Notes: generated by a model not told the origin, from the sequence alone. Positions 6,817-16,299 are shown, counted from the first letter of the stretch. The stretch is DNA of 34,521 bases from Bacteroidota bacterium (GCA_023412975.1 JAEZRB010000028.1:1-34521); one strand, 5' to 3'. Program-made: numbers and translations.

Positions 6817-8307
6817 CTACTCCGACCAGGCCTGTGCAGCTTTTACGGCTTTCTTCCAGTTTTTCTGCAATTCCTCTCTTTTCTCATTGGGCATGGAAGG
6901 TTTAAAGTCCTTATCTTTTTGCCAGTACTGTTGTAATTCTTCGAGGCCCGACCAAAATCCAACCGCGAGTCCGGCCAGGTATGCTGCGCCGAGGGCAGTT
7001 GTTTCGGTAATCTTTGGACGTACAACCTGTGTCTCGAGTATATCACCCTGGAATTGCATCAATTCATTATTAACGGTAGCACCACCATCTACCCTGAGTT
7101 CTTTTATGGGCAGCCCTGCATCAGCTTCCATGGCTTTCAACAGATCCATTGACTGGAAAGCGATGCTTTCAACAGCTGCCCTTGCGATATGAGCATCGGT
7201 ACTTCCACGGGTTAAACCCACAAGCGTACCCCTTGCATGCTGGTTCCAGTAAGGAGCGCCTAGGCCGGTAAATGCTGGTACAAAATAAACACCGCCGTTA
7301 TCATCTACCTGTTGTGCCAGGGCTTCCACATCGGATGAATTTTGAATGATCTTTAAACCGTCACGCAACCATTGTACAACCGCACCGCCAATAAACACAC
7401 TGCCTTCAAGCGCATATTGCACTTCGCCGTTCACTTTCCATGCGATGGTGGTCAGCAAATTATTTTTTGATTCAACGGGTTTTGTTCCGGTATTCATCAG
7501 CATGAAACAACCTGTCCCATAAGTATTTTTCACCATACCGGGCTGTGTGCACATCTGGCCAAACAGCGCGGATTGCTGGTCGCCCGCGATACCACTCACA
7601 GGTACCGGTGTTGCGGTGAGTATGTTTTCGGTGTGTCCATATATCTCGCTGCTGGATCTTACCTCAGGCAGCATATTGGAGGGAATACCAAACAATGATA
7701 ACAGTTCTTCATCCCATTTCAGTTCATGAATATTGTAGAGCAGGGTCCGCGAAGCATTGGAAACATCGGTAGCGTGTACTTTTCCATTGGTGAGTTTCCA
7801 GATCAGCCAGCTGTCTATGGTGCCGAAACAAAGTTCACCGCGCTGGGCTTTGTCCCTGGCGCCTTCCACATTGTCGAGTATCCATTTCAGTTTGGTGCCG
7901 GAAAAATAAGCGTCAGTGACCAGGCCGGTTTTGCGGCGTATCATTTCTGCGGATCCATCTTTTTTTAGCTGATCGCAATAATCGGCTGTTCTGCGATCCT
8001 GCCACACGATAGCATTGCAAATAGGCAGGTGTGTATCGCGGTCCCAGACTACCGTGGTTTCTCTTTGGTTTGTAATCCCGATCGCCGCGATATCGGTGAT
8101 GGTTAAGCCGGCTTTTAATATCGCTTCTGTGGCCACACCCAGTTGTGTGCTCCAGATCTCGTTGGCATCATGTTCGACCCAGCCGGGTTTAGGAAATATT
8201 TGAGTGAATTCTTTTTGCGCCGTGGCAATAATGCTTCCTGTTTTATCGAAAATAATTGCTCTCGAACTGGTTGTGCCCTGGTCGAGAGATAAAATATACC
8301 TGGCCAT
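6817..8307 (-). CDS. glpK: Glycerol kinase
   Basis: GlpK phosphorylates glycerol with ATP to sn-glycerol-3-phosphate and so traps it in the cell. The 496-residue protein is full length for the FGGY family. It has the first phosphate-binding motif DQGTTSSRA (9-17), the glycerol-contacting R82-E83 in TNQRETT, the GTIDSWLIWKLT segment, the GDQQSALFGQ motif with the catalytic-type Asp, and the C-terminal ATP-site motif DGGATVNNELMQFQGD. The start MARYILSLDQG is the standard one. It lies between the GDPD lipoprotein gene (75 bases upstream) and glpF, the pairing seen in many glp operons. No frame damage is visible. Confidence 0.98.
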   Translation of the reverse strand: MARYILSLDQGTTSSRAIIFDKTGSIIATAQKEFTQIFPKPGWVEHDANEIWSTQLGVATEAILKAGLTITDIAAIGITNQRETTVVWDRDTHLPICNAIVWQDRRTADYCDQLKKDGSAEMIRRKTGLVTDAYFSGTKLKWILDNVEGARDKAQRGELCFGTIDSWLIWKLTNGKVHATDVSNASRTLLYNIHELKWDEELLSLFGIPSNMLPEVRSSSEIYGHTENILTATPVPVSGIAGDQQSALFGQMCTQPGMVKNTYGTGCFMLMNTGTKPVESKNNLLTTIAWKVNGEVQYALEGSVFIGGAVVQWLRDGLKIIQNSSDVEALAQQVDDNGGVYFVPAFTGLGAPYWNQHARGTLVGLTRGSTDAHIARAAVESIAFQSMDLLKAMEADAGLPIKELRVDGGATVNNELMQFQGDILETQVVRPKITETTALGAAYLAGLAVGFWSGLEELQQYWQKDKDFKPSMPNEKREELQKNWKKAVKAAQAWSE

Positions 8308-8330
8308 ACAAATCGTTTAGCAGTTTAATT

Positions 8331-8346
8331 ATTAAATATATTTAAT
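8331..8346. promoter_or_regulatory. Perfect 16-bp AT palindrome upstream of glpK
   Basis: ATTAAATATATTTAAT is perfectly self-complementary and lies 24 bases before the glpK start, in the 74-base gap after the GDPD gene. It could be an operator or part of an internal promoter, but so AT-rich a palindrome can also occur by chance. No clear TAnnTTTG box was found beside it. Confidence 0.35.
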
Positions 8347-8381
8347 TTCTGGTCGGACCGTCAATGAAAAATCGATGCGTA

Positions 8382-9302
8382 CTATTCTATCTCCGCAAAA
8401 TAATTAGGATAGTCTGTGATAATACCATCCACACCCATCTCTTTAAGCCGTTTCATGTTTTCGCGTGAATTCACGGTCCAGGGAATCAGCCTGATGTTTC
8501 TTTGATGACATTTACTGATCAGTTCAGGTGTTACCACCGAATGATGCGGGCTGTACATTTCAGGTGTATAGCCCAGGTCGGTGAGTTGTTGCTCAAAACT
8601 CCGCTTATCTTTATCAGAGATCAACACAGCTGTCGTGATCTCAGGATATTTTCGGTGAAGTATTTGAAGCGGTCGGAAGTCGAAGGATTGCAGATAACAG
8701 CGACCCTGGATTTTCTTGTCTTTGACCACCTGCATCACCAGGTCTACGGTTTCTTCAACAGGCGGTTGCATTTTGCCGTCGTAGATCGGGTTGGTTTTTA
8801 ATTCGATATTATAGATGATCGGTATCCCGAGCTTTTTGGCATAGGCATCGGTTGAATCAATCAGTTCAGCCAATAGCGGTTTATATGCCGGTATATTTTG
8901 CTGTTCTGGAAATTCTTTATGAGGTTTCAGGCCAACATCATATTTTTTTATGCTGTCATAGTCCATGGTATACAGCAGGTGCTTTGCGGCTTCTTTGCTG
9001 TCGAGCAACTGACCATCAGGTTTGGTTGTAATGTCCGGATGGAAATAGACATCGTGTGAGATAACTACTTTTTTATCTTTTGAGATCACGATATCTACTT
9101 CTACCGTGTTCACGTGATAGTCAAGCGCTTTGTACATGGAAGGAATGATGTTTTCAGGCATCAACCCCCTTGCGCCGCGATGGCCTTCTTTATTAAAAGC
9201 TGGCAGCACCAAAGGTTTTTTACCTGCTGTAGTTTTTTGCGAAGAACTACAACCTCCCAGTATCAACAGTATTACGCTGGCAGGCAGGATCAGTTTTTTC
9301 AT
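8382..9302 (-). CDS. Glycerophosphodiester phosphodiesterase lipoprotein (GDPD/GlpQ-type)
   Basis: Enzymes of this family hydrolyse glycerophosphodiesters (deacylated phospholipids, teichoic-acid-like polymers) to glycerol-3-phosphate and an alcohol. The 306-residue protein has a lipoprotein signal with lipobox LGGC (C18), so it acts outside the cytoplasm. The GDPD core starts with HRGARGLMPEN: H41 and R42 are the catalytic pair start, E50-N51 follow, then metal ligands E68 and D70 (VEVD) and H83 (SHD). Later segments ELKT and GVDGIITDYP match the TIM-barrel end. It starts 4 bases after the SGNH hydrolase stop on the same strand and precedes glpK, which fits delivery of its product to the glycerol pathway. 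Confidence 0.93.
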   Translation of the reverse strand: MKKLILPASVILLILGGCSSSQKTTAGKKPLVLPAFNKEGHRGARGLMPENIIPSMYKALDYHVNTVEVDIVISKDKKVVISHDVYFHPDITTKPDGQLLDSKEAAKHLLYTMDYDSIKKYDVGLKPHKEFPEQQNIPAYKPLLAELIDSTDAYAKKLGIPIIYNIELKTNPIYDGKMQPPVEETVDLVMQVVKDKKIQGRCYLQSFDFRPLQILHRKYPEITTAVLISDKDKRSFEQQLTDLGYTPEMYSPHHSVVTPELISKCHQRNIRLIPWTVNSRENMKRLKEMGVDGIITDYPNYFAEIE

Positions 9303-9306
9303 CTTG

Positions 9307-9984
9307 TTAATTTAAATAGGGTTTTAATAAACTGGCCCATTTCTGGTACCCGTCACCGTCGAGGTGAAGACCGTCGTAGGTGTATTTTTTATCAAGTTTG
9401 TTTTCAGCATCGAGGAAGTGTGGGTGAATATCAATCACGGTAATGCCTTCGGTCTTAGCTAATTTCCTGATATCCTCATTTACGTTGAGAATATTTTGAA
9501 ACTTATTAGTAAAATTATCCCGGTTCGGAAATGTGTTGTTCACGGGGAGCAGGGTATTGAAATAAATCTTTGTTTGCGGTGATTCTTTTTTGATGCGGCG
9601 GATGATCTCTTTGTAGTTTGCGACTATAACAGAATCCGGAACATTCCGCGTAATATCATTGATGCCGATCAGGATTAACACTTTAGCGGGTTTACCTTCT
9701 GTTACTTCATCAAGTCTTTGGAGTACACCAAAGGTGATATCACCCGAGATACCACGATTCCTGGCTGTACTCAGCCCGAGCAACTCATTCCATTCAGTAT
9801 AATCTGTAATACTGTTCCCGAGGAAAATAATATCGTCAGGAGAGTTGGGGAAGGCTCGAAATAATTCGGTTTTTACGATATACGTGCTGGGCCGGTAGGT
9901 GCTGTCCCATTGGGGTTTTTGTGCCATCATCACTAAAGAGCCTGCAAGTGCGAATACCAGTAAAAGAGATCTCTTCATAATCAT
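9307..9984 (-). CDS. Secreted SGNH/GDSL-type esterase
   Basis: A 225-residue protein with a Sec signal peptide (KRSLLLVFALAGSLVMMAQ) and all four SGNH blocks: nucleophile S58 in GNSIT, oxyanion glycine in GISGD (78-82), N109 in GIND, and the D204/H207 pair in YDGLHL. Members of this hydrolase superfamily remove acyl or acetyl groups from lipids, glycans or platelet-activating-factor-like molecules. Substrate cannot be read from sequence; lipid deacylation is inferred because the next gene is a glycerophosphodiesterase. Its ATG overlaps the stop of the upstream metallophosphoesterase (ATGA), so the two are translationally coupled. A second ATG two codons later (9978) is equally possible. Confidence 0.9.
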   Translation of the reverse strand: MIMKRSLLLVFALAGSLVMMAQKPQWDSTYRPSTYIVKTELFRAFPNSPDDIIFLGNSITDYTEWNELLGLSTARNRGISGDITFGVLQRLDEVTEGKPAKVLILIGINDITRNVPDSVIVANYKEIIRRIKKESPQTKIYFNTLLPVNNTFPNRDNFTNKFQNILNVNEDIRKLAKTEGITVIDIHPHFLDAENKLDKKYTYDGLHLDGDGYQKWASLLKPYLN

Positions 9985-11402
9985 ATTTTATGTGTTGAGG
10001 TAAAAATTTTTCCAAATCGGTCGGTTGCTGATACTTTTACCTCCTTTGCCGATAGCGGCAATAACGCCTTGAACATGTGTTCGGTCTTGCGGGGTTCCGC
10101 AAAACCTCTGGGATTAGGCAGATCGGGTCCAAGCAGTGTTGCATATGCATAAGGATCAAAGCCGCTAAACTGTTCAAGGGCTCCTTTGGATTCACCATCC
10201 ACCCAGTATTCCGTTTTCCATTCGGGATCATGATTCCAGATATTTACCAGCACTTGTTTTTCTCCATTTACTTCTTCCGTAAAAATTTTCAACTGGTGAT
10301 CCGCAGCCTGGCCGGTCGACTTGTAGTGCCAGCTAAGCTCGGTTCCTTTCACACTGTAAACGCCATAGCCGCAGGGAGTACCATCGCCACAGATTGGGCC
10401 GGTCCACCAGGCGCCACAAACCGTACCATGGTTATGCTCGTAAATATTTTCTTTGATTACATTACGATGATAATGCGTATGTCCCGACATGATATGTACA
10501 TTTCTTCCTTCCAACAAAGAATACAGGTCCTGGTTGTTTTTTACACCGTTGTGCACGGGTATATGTACACATAAAACGACAAGGCGATCTTTTGGCACAA
10601 ATGACAGATCCTTCTGCAACCAGTTCAACTGGTTTTGCGAAAAATAACCATCGTACTCCCGGTTTTTGCCAAGATAACGAACATCATCCATCACGACGTA
10701 ATGAACTTTCCCACGGTTGAAAGAATAATGTGTGGGGCCGAAGTTTCGCTGAAAAGTCTGATCGGAGGTTTCATCGCCACCTTTATTGTAATCCATATCA
10801 TGGTTGCCGAGGCATTGGAAAAATGGAATGCCCATTTTTTCCACTGCCTGGCTATAGTCGGCAAAAAGCTGGAGTTCATCCCACACTATATCGCCGACAG
10901 TAATCCCATGCAATAGCGCGCCAGTGCCTGCCGCCGCGGCCCATTGCTGAACATCGGGTACGGATTGAGACATGAGTAAGTCAATATCTTTTTGATTTTT
11001 TACCTGGGGATCGGCCCAGATGATAAACTGGTGCTCGTTATCATCACGGTCGAGGGTCACCAGTTCAAAATCCACTTTTTTACGATTGCTGATATGTTCT
11101 ATTCGATGATAATGCCGGGCAATGCCATTTTCATGGTTAAAAGCGTAGCCAGATGGCGTTGAGATAAAAATATTGGAAGCGGCAGCATGGGTCTCCAACT
11201 CATATCTCCCTTTGCTGTCGGTAAGGATCACACTATACCCATCGCTTACTACCACGTCTTTTAATCCTTTACCCGCAGCGCGTACGGTGCCCCTTATTTT
11301 TTTGCCTGACTCAAACAGCTCGCCATCGGCGCGCACATGACAGGCCGTAAGCAGACCACCAGTAAGCCAGCTGATGTTTTGTATGAATATTCTTCTTTTC
11401 AT
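9981..11402 (-). CDS. Exported calcineurin-like metallophosphoesterase
   Basis: A 473-residue three-domain phosphoesterase: an N-terminal Ig-like/carboxypeptidase-regulatory-like domain (about 35-117), the calcineurin-type catalytic domain (about 125-315) and a C-terminal beta domain (about 355-473), as in the MetallophosN/C proteins of Bacteroidota. Metal-binding positions are D131 (in DPQ, where many relatives have DxH), D171 (VGDIVWDE), N200-H201 (GNHD), H280, and H308 with H310 (GHTH). The N-terminus MKRRIFIQNISWLTGGLLTAC has both a twin-arginine-like RR pair and a lipobox-like LTAC, so export is likely but the route is unclear. Substrate is unknown; from context a phosphomonoester or diester of glycerol is plausible. 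It overlaps the SGNH gene by four bases. Confidence 0.88.
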   Translation of the reverse strand: MKRRIFIQNISWLTGGLLTACHVRADGELFESGKKIRGTVRAAGKGLKDVVVSDGYSVILTDSKGRYELETHAAASNIFISTPSGYAFNHENGIARHYHRIEHISNRKKVDFELVTLDRDDNEHQFIIWADPQVKNQKDIDLLMSQSVPDVQQWAAAAGTGALLHGITVGDIVWDELQLFADYSQAVEKMGIPFFQCLGNHDMDYNKGGDETSDQTFQRNFGPTHYSFNRGKVHYVVMDDVRYLGKNREYDGYFSQNQLNWLQKDLSFVPKDRLVVLCVHIPVHNGVKNNQDLYSLLEGRNVHIMSGHTHYHRNVIKENIYEHNHGTVCGAWWTGPICGDGTPCGYGVYSVKGTELSWHYKSTGQAADHQLKIFTEEVNGEKQVLVNIWNHDPEWKTEYWVDGESKGALEQFSGFDPYAYATLLGPDLPNPRGFAEPRKTEHMFKALLPLSAKEVKVSATDRFGKIFTSTHKI

Positions 11403-11443
11403 TTGTTTAAGACATTGGTTTATTCAGTAGAGTCGAAAGTAAG

Positions 11444-11492
11444 AAAGGGAAATGGAAGAAGACCTTTTAGGATCTTCATCTCACTTCCCTTT
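11444..11492 (-). terminator. Hairpin between susD and the enzyme genes (attenuator candidate)
   Basis: Arms 11444-11462 (AAAGGGAAATGGAAGAAGA) and 11473-11492 (TCTTCATCTCACTTCCCTTT) pair with small mismatches across a 10-base loop. On the minus strand the stem ends in TTTCCCTTT and then CTTACTTTC, T-rich but not a clean T run. It lies after susD and before the metallophosphoesterase, where a partial terminator or an RNA-stabilising end could make susCD more abundant than the downstream genes. Confidence 0.45.
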
Positions 11493-11504
11493 TAACAATA
11501 AAAC

Positions 11505-12956
11505 TTATTTCTCCCACCAGACTTTGGTATTGATATCATCGCCACCCATAGACTGTACAGCCTTTTGGTAGTTTTCAGTGTTGGTGATCTGTGCGATGTC
11601 GGGATAACGGAAACGAACGGGCATAATTTTATCATTCAGCATACCGTCGTTTACAGGCAATGCCGGCAACCGGGTGCGGCGGTATTCAAACCATTGCTGG
11701 TAGTCTGTAAAGAAAAGCGCAATATACTTTTGAAGCAGGATGCGCTCCAGTGTGCCATCATAAGCTGCAAGCGGATTAGTGAAATAATCTGCAGGCAGTG
11801 TGGCCCCCCATCTTTCAATTGATGCTTTTACACCGGCTTCATAATGTGTATTCGCATCAGTCTGGATGATTCCTTTTTGAGCCAGTTCTGCTTTGATAAA
11901 CTCTACTTCAGGATAATCCATGATAGTAATGGTCATTGTAGGTGCGATACCCAGGTCGCGGATAAGATTTGAAGGGTTGTATGCAAATTGCGATTCGTCA
12001 CCGGAATAACCGCTGGGAATTCCTTTGTACCCAATGTCGGCACCGCCAAGATCAGTGGCGCGTGTCAGCCATTTTTCACGTCTTGGGTCATTGAAATCAT
12101 TGAGCGTTGACACGAAAAAGTCCGCAGCGCAACGGAAGGTAATGAAATCCTGGTAGCGGCTCCAGGGAGAAAGATTGGGTGTTTCTCCCGTGATTTTATA
12201 AATAGCAGACTGGGTATTGCTGGTAAAAACAGGATAATCAGTCGGATTTTCGACAATCTGTTTCATTTTTTGATCAGCGTTCATTTCCGGCCTGTTGCTC
12301 ACTCTCATGAGCAGTCGCAGGTGGAGTGAATTGCAAAGCCTGCGCCAGTTGCTGAGGTTATTGTTGTACAACATTTCTGTACCATATGCAAGCGCATGTC
12401 CATCTTTGAAGAGATTGTTGGCATCTTCGAGGTATTGAAGGATTGTGGTATAAACTACCTGCTGGTTGTCAAATGCAGGCTTAAGCTGGCCCTGCTCGCC
12501 CTGTAAGGCCTCGGTCATGGGGATATCGCCAAAGCAATCGCTAAGCATCGAGAAAACCCATGCCTTCAATGTTAGTGCTATTGCCTGGTAGCTGTGGTTC
12601 TCCACGCTGATCGAGGCCTTTTCCATTTCATTGAGGTTATTCAGCCAGCGGTAGTATGTATTCCAGGTAGAGTTGCCGGCTGTTTCACTAACGTAGTAGC
12701 GGTGTATACCCAGTGAAGCGCTCGGCCAGGGCAGGCGTACCTGCATGATGTCCATCGTGAATCCTTCGCTTCTTTCCGCATTGAACGTTACCAGTTCATA
12801 AATGATTGGGTTGAGCAGGGTGTTCGGACTGATCTCCTGGATATTGTCCGGGTCCGTGTTCAACGTTTCGAAATCTTTGGTACAGGAACCGGTCAATAGC
12901 ACCAGCATTGTTCCTGCCAGTAATGATTTTATGTGTTGTAGTTTCATGAGTGTCAT
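11505..12956 (-). CDS. SusD/RagB-family outer-membrane nutrient-binding lipoprotein
   Basis: A 483-residue SusD-like protein, the surface-exposed lid and binding subunit that sits on its SusC transporter. It has a lipoprotein signal with LTGSC (C25) and the usual following CTKDFETLNTDPDNIQEISPN. The pattern fits the SusD-like_2 subgroup: helical TPR-like core, mid-protein LKAWVFSMLSDCFGDIPMTEA, late EFIKAELA and FFTDYQQWFEYRRT, and a C-terminal RFRYP segment. Ligand cannot be predicted from sequence. It begins 12 bases after the susC stop. ATG 12956 or ATG 12947 could be used; both keep the signal peptide. The neighbouring lipid- and glycerol-handling genes, with no glycoside hydrolase, suggest a non-carbohydrate ligand. 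Confidence 0.95.
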   Translation of the reverse strand: MTLMKLQHIKSLLAGTMLVLLTGSCTKDFETLNTDPDNIQEISPNTLLNPIIYELVTFNAERSEGFTMDIMQVRLPWPSASLGIHRYYVSETAGNSTWNTYYRWLNNLNEMEKASISVENHSYQAIALTLKAWVFSMLSDCFGDIPMTEALQGEQGQLKPAFDNQQVVYTTILQYLEDANNLFKDGHALAYGTEMLYNNNLSNWRRLCNSLHLRLLMRVSNRPEMNADQKMKQIVENPTDYPVFTSNTQSAIYKITGETPNLSPWSRYQDFITFRCAADFFVSTLNDFNDPRREKWLTRATDLGGADIGYKGIPSGYSGDESQFAYNPSNLIRDLGIAPTMTITIMDYPEVEFIKAELAQKGIIQTDANTHYEAGVKASIERWGATLPADYFTNPLAAYDGTLERILLQKYIALFFTDYQQWFEYRRTRLPALPVNDGMLNDKIMPVRFRYPDIAQITNTENYQKAVQSMGGDDINTKVWWEK

Positions 12957-12968
12957 TTTAAAAATTAC

Positions 12969-15900
12969 TTAGAACTTCAGGTTTAGGTTGATACCAATGG
13001 TACGTGTTGACGGCAATTGACCGATCTCTGCACCGGGCAGAATAGTATCGCCATTCAGGGATGCGGTTTCGGGATCAAAGACCGGGAAATCGGTGATCAT
13101 CGCCAGGTCGCGACCATAAAGACCAACTGATGCCTGCTGAATCTTTAATTTTCCAAGAAATTTTTTCGGAATAGAATATTCAAGTCTTACTTCACGTAGT
13201 TTCAGGAACGAAGCGTCGAAGCTGTTTGACTCCACATTCGCCCTGCGATAGAAGTCTCCATAATAGTCGCCCACAGTCACCTTCTTCGTATTAGGTTTGT
13301 AAGTGCCGGCATCCAATACTACACCTTCTCCAACGATAAAACCTTCTTCACGACCAGGCAGGGTTGATTTCAGTTTACCCTGTTCCATCATCTTGTGGTG
13401 TGTCTGCGAGTAGATGAGGCCACCTTTCTGTCCGTCGATAAGGAAATTGAAGCGGAAATTTTTATAGACGAATTCATTGAATATACCGCCTCTCCAGTCT
13501 GCATAAGCGTTACCGATCTTTTGAATAGCTGCAGGACGCTCCGGCAAGCCATCTGATGCTTTATAAACGATCTGCCCATCCGGGCTGCGTACAAAACCAA
13601 AGCCCCAGATATCACCCATTTCACCACCTACTTCTGCGATGATGCTGGCATTCCCTGCTGTCCCGATCACCTGTTGCTTATCACCACCTAATTCTTCAGC
13701 AAGCGACAATACCTTACTCTTATTGGTAGACCAGGTAAGGGTTGTATTCCACTGGAAGTCCCTTGTTTTTATGGGTGAACCATTCAACACGATCTCAATA
13801 CCCTGGTTCCTGATCTCACCGGCATTAACCGTGGCCCTCGAATATCCAGTTGACTGATCGATACGGATCGGAATGATCTGGTTTTTGGTAAATGTCTTGT
13901 ACACACCGAAATCCAGTCCTAGCCTGTTTTGGAGGAACTTCAATTCCAAACCTGCCTCGTAGCTGGTGGATATCTCAGGTTTTAAGCCGGTATTGTAAAG
14001 GGTGTTGTCAGTAGTCGCTGAACTGGGAAAATCGCTAAGCAAATAGTATTTCGCCGTTTCGTAAGGTTTGGTTCCGTTACCTACCTGGGCATATGACATC
14101 CTCAGTTTTGCGTAAGAGATCTGGCGGGGTAGGTCGGCAAGTTTGCTCAGGATGATACTGGTATTAACCGAAGGATAGAAGAATGACCAGTTGTCTTTGG
14201 GCAGGGTGCTTGACCAGTCGTTGCGGCCGGTCACATCCAGGAATATTTTATCATCATAGGAGAAATTCGCAAATGCATAGACGCTGTTGATATCATAATT
14301 GGAATGAGAAGGTTTGAAAATAATATCATACAGTCCATTAGAAAGTTTATACACTCCCGGTGTAACCATACCATTGATGTAAGCGCTTGTTGCTGTGTAA
14401 CGACTACGCAACAGGTTTCCACCAACTGAGCCACTGTATGTAAAGCGATCGCCGATCTTGTTCTTGTATGTAACGAGGGCGTCGCTGTTGATCTCATACC
14501 TGGCAATATTCAATTCGCGGTAATAGCCCTGTGCGAAATTCGCGGTGTTGAACGGCCTGCGTTGTTTGCGTTCATCAGTAACATAGTTGACCCCTGACCT
14601 CAATCTCAATTCCAGGTTTTTTGTAATCTCATAAGCACCCGAAAGGCTTGCGATCACATTGTGATTGTTTTGAGAATTGGTCATTTCGTGTGCGATCAAA
14701 AATGGGTTATCGATGAAAGAGCTGAACGGGTGTATCTGTTCCAATTGCTCTTTACCTTTTTTCCAGATGGGTCTATACCATTCAAGATCCACATTGGGGT
14801 TCTGGAAGATCATGAAATAAGCAATTGACTGGTTGTTGTAACCCGTAGCAGGCAGGTTATCACTGGTCTTATTGGTGTAGTTCACCTTTGCATTCAACGT
14901 GATCTTGTCTGAAATTTTCTGGTTGCCCGAGAATGAAGCAGTCAGCCGCTCGAAGCCCGTATTCGGCATAATCCATTCGTTCTTGGAATGAGTGATGGAA
15001 GCTCTCATGTTGGCATTGGCATTGCCACCTTCCATCGCTATGCTATTGGTAAGCGTGAAGCCTGTTTCCCAAAAGTCTTTTACGTTATTGCGGTAAGGTA
15101 CCCAGGGAACACGGGTAGCGGACTGCGCTTCCGTTTCAGGATCGTACTGGAAATACTCTTGTCCGCGGAAGGGCGGGCCAAACGCGCTACTGGTGCTACC
15201 AGTATTTGCGCCGTCGGCTGAAGCGCCATATGAATAGTAGAGATCGCCTGCAGGTGTAAAAGTTTTACCAACACCCTGTCCATATTCATGCTGATAGTCC
15301 GGCCAACGGAGAACGTTGTTGATGGAATAATTTGAGTTAACAGTGATGCCTATACCTTTTGTTTTTTTGCTGCCTGATTTCGTAGTGATGATCAGGGCAC
15401 CGTTAGCAGCGCGGCTACCGTAAAGGGCGGTAGCGCCTGGTCCTTTCAACACTGATATACTTTCAATGTCATCGGGGTTGATATCGGCAATGCCGTTACC
15501 AAAGTCAACCGGCACATCGTTTCCGGCACCGGCCTGGTAAGCCTGGGAAACCGTAGACCCGGTCATTTGGCTATTGATGGGTACACCATCCACAATGATC
15601 AACGCATCGTTATTGGAAGCGATCAGTGAACGGTCGCCACGAAGGTTGATGCGCATGGAACCCGACGGACCTGAGCCTGTACCCGATAGTGAGAGGCCGG
15701 CTACTTTACCCGACAGTGCAGATGCCCAGTTGTTCGATCTTGCATCAGTCAACTGGTTTTCGTTGATCGACTGGGTGGCATAGCCTAAAGCCATTTGCTC
15801 TCTCTTGATGCCCAATGCAGTCACCACCACGCTTTCAAGCTCGGTAGCACTTGGTGTGAGCGAGATGGAAATAGACGTGGATGAACCAACAGCCTGTTCA

Positions 15901-16175
15901 AAAGCGGCAAACCCAATAGCTGTAATGGCCAGGGTTTCGCCTGAAGAAGCCTGGATGGTAAACTCACCCTTGTCGTTGGTGGTAGTACCCCGATTGGTTC
16001 CTTTTATCTGCACCGTAGCTTTTTCGATGGCGGCGCCGGTGGCTCCATCTTTTACTGTACCGGTAACAGTCCTTTGGGCCGAAACAACTGTACAGGCCAT
16101 TATCAAAATCACTAGCGACAGTGTTCGCCTGATGATGGCTTTTTTCCCGGTTTGAATAATTGTTAGCGATCTCAT
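12969..16175 (-). CDS. SusC/RagA-family TonB-dependent outer-membrane transporter
   Basis: A 1068-residue SusC-type transporter. It has a signal peptide ending near VVSAQ (about residue 34), an N-terminal carboxypeptidase-regulatory-like domain (about 36-115; TVTGTVKDGATGAAIEKATV), a TonB-box-like ESVVVTALGIKR, a plug domain with ISVLKGPGATALYGSRAANG and ALIITTKSG, and a long 22-strand-type barrel ending in the aromatic residue F. With SusD it would form a lidded complex that imports oligomeric ligands using TonB energy. No anti-sigma factor or hybrid two-component gene, the usual SusC/D regulators, is in the locus; a GlpR-type repressor is nearby instead. It follows glpD after 227 bases. Confidence 0.96.
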   Translation of the reverse strand: MRSLTIIQTGKKAIIRRTLSLVILIMACTVVSAQRTVTGTVKDGATGAAIEKATVQIKGTNRGTTTNDKGEFTIQASSGETLAITAIGFAAFEQAVGSSTSISISLTPSATELESVVVTALGIKREQMALGYATQSINENQLTDARSNNWASALSGKVAGLSLSGTGSGPSGSMRINLRGDRSLIASNNDALIIVDGVPINSQMTGSTVSQAYQAGAGNDVPVDFGNGIADINPDDIESISVLKGPGATALYGSRAANGALIITTKSGSKKTKGIGITVNSNYSINNVLRWPDYQHEYGQGVGKTFTPAGDLYYSYGASADGANTGSTSSAFGPPFRGQEYFQYDPETEAQSATRVPWVPYRNNVKDFWETGFTLTNSIAMEGGNANANMRASITHSKNEWIMPNTGFERLTASFSGNQKISDKITLNAKVNYTNKTSDNLPATGYNNQSIAYFMIFQNPNVDLEWYRPIWKKGKEQLEQIHPFSSFIDNPFLIAHEMTNSQNNHNVIASLSGAYEITKNLELRLRSGVNYVTDERKQRRPFNTANFAQGYYRELNIARYEINSDALVTYKNKIGDRFTYSGSVGGNLLRSRYTATSAYINGMVTPGVYKLSNGLYDIIFKPSHSNYDINSVYAFANFSYDDKIFLDVTGRNDWSSTLPKDNWSFFYPSVNTSIILSKLADLPRQISYAKLRMSYAQVGNGTKPYETAKYYLLSDFPSSATTDNTLYNTGLKPEISTSYEAGLELKFLQNRLGLDFGVYKTFTKNQIIPIRIDQSTGYSRATVNAGEIRNQGIEIVLNGSPIKTRDFQWNTTLTWSTNKSKVLSLAEELGGDKQQVIGTAGNASIIAEVGGEMGDIWGFGFVRSPDGQIVYKASDGLPERPAAIQKIGNAYADWRGGIFNEFVYKNFRFNFLIDGQKGGLIYSQTHHKMMEQGKLKSTLPGREEGFIVGEGVVLDAGTYKPNTKKVTVGDYYGDFYRRANVESNSFDASFLKLREVRLEYSIPKKFLGKLKIQQASVGLYGRDLAMITDFPVFDPETASLNGDTILPGAEIGQLPSTRTIGINLNLKF

Positions 16176-16299
16176 AAGTGTTTAATTATAGATGTTGAAT
16201 AATTGACAATAGAATGGAATTGCAAAAGGGCCAGTGAAAGCTGTCAATGAGGTAAGATCAGCCCACTGTGGCTGGATGCTTTCATCTTTTTTCCGGTCG

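Noticed and set aside
10077..10574. 165-codon plus-strand frame opposite the metallophosphoesterase
   Set aside because: Antisense shadow of a gene with intact metal-binding motifs; no start signal and no family features.
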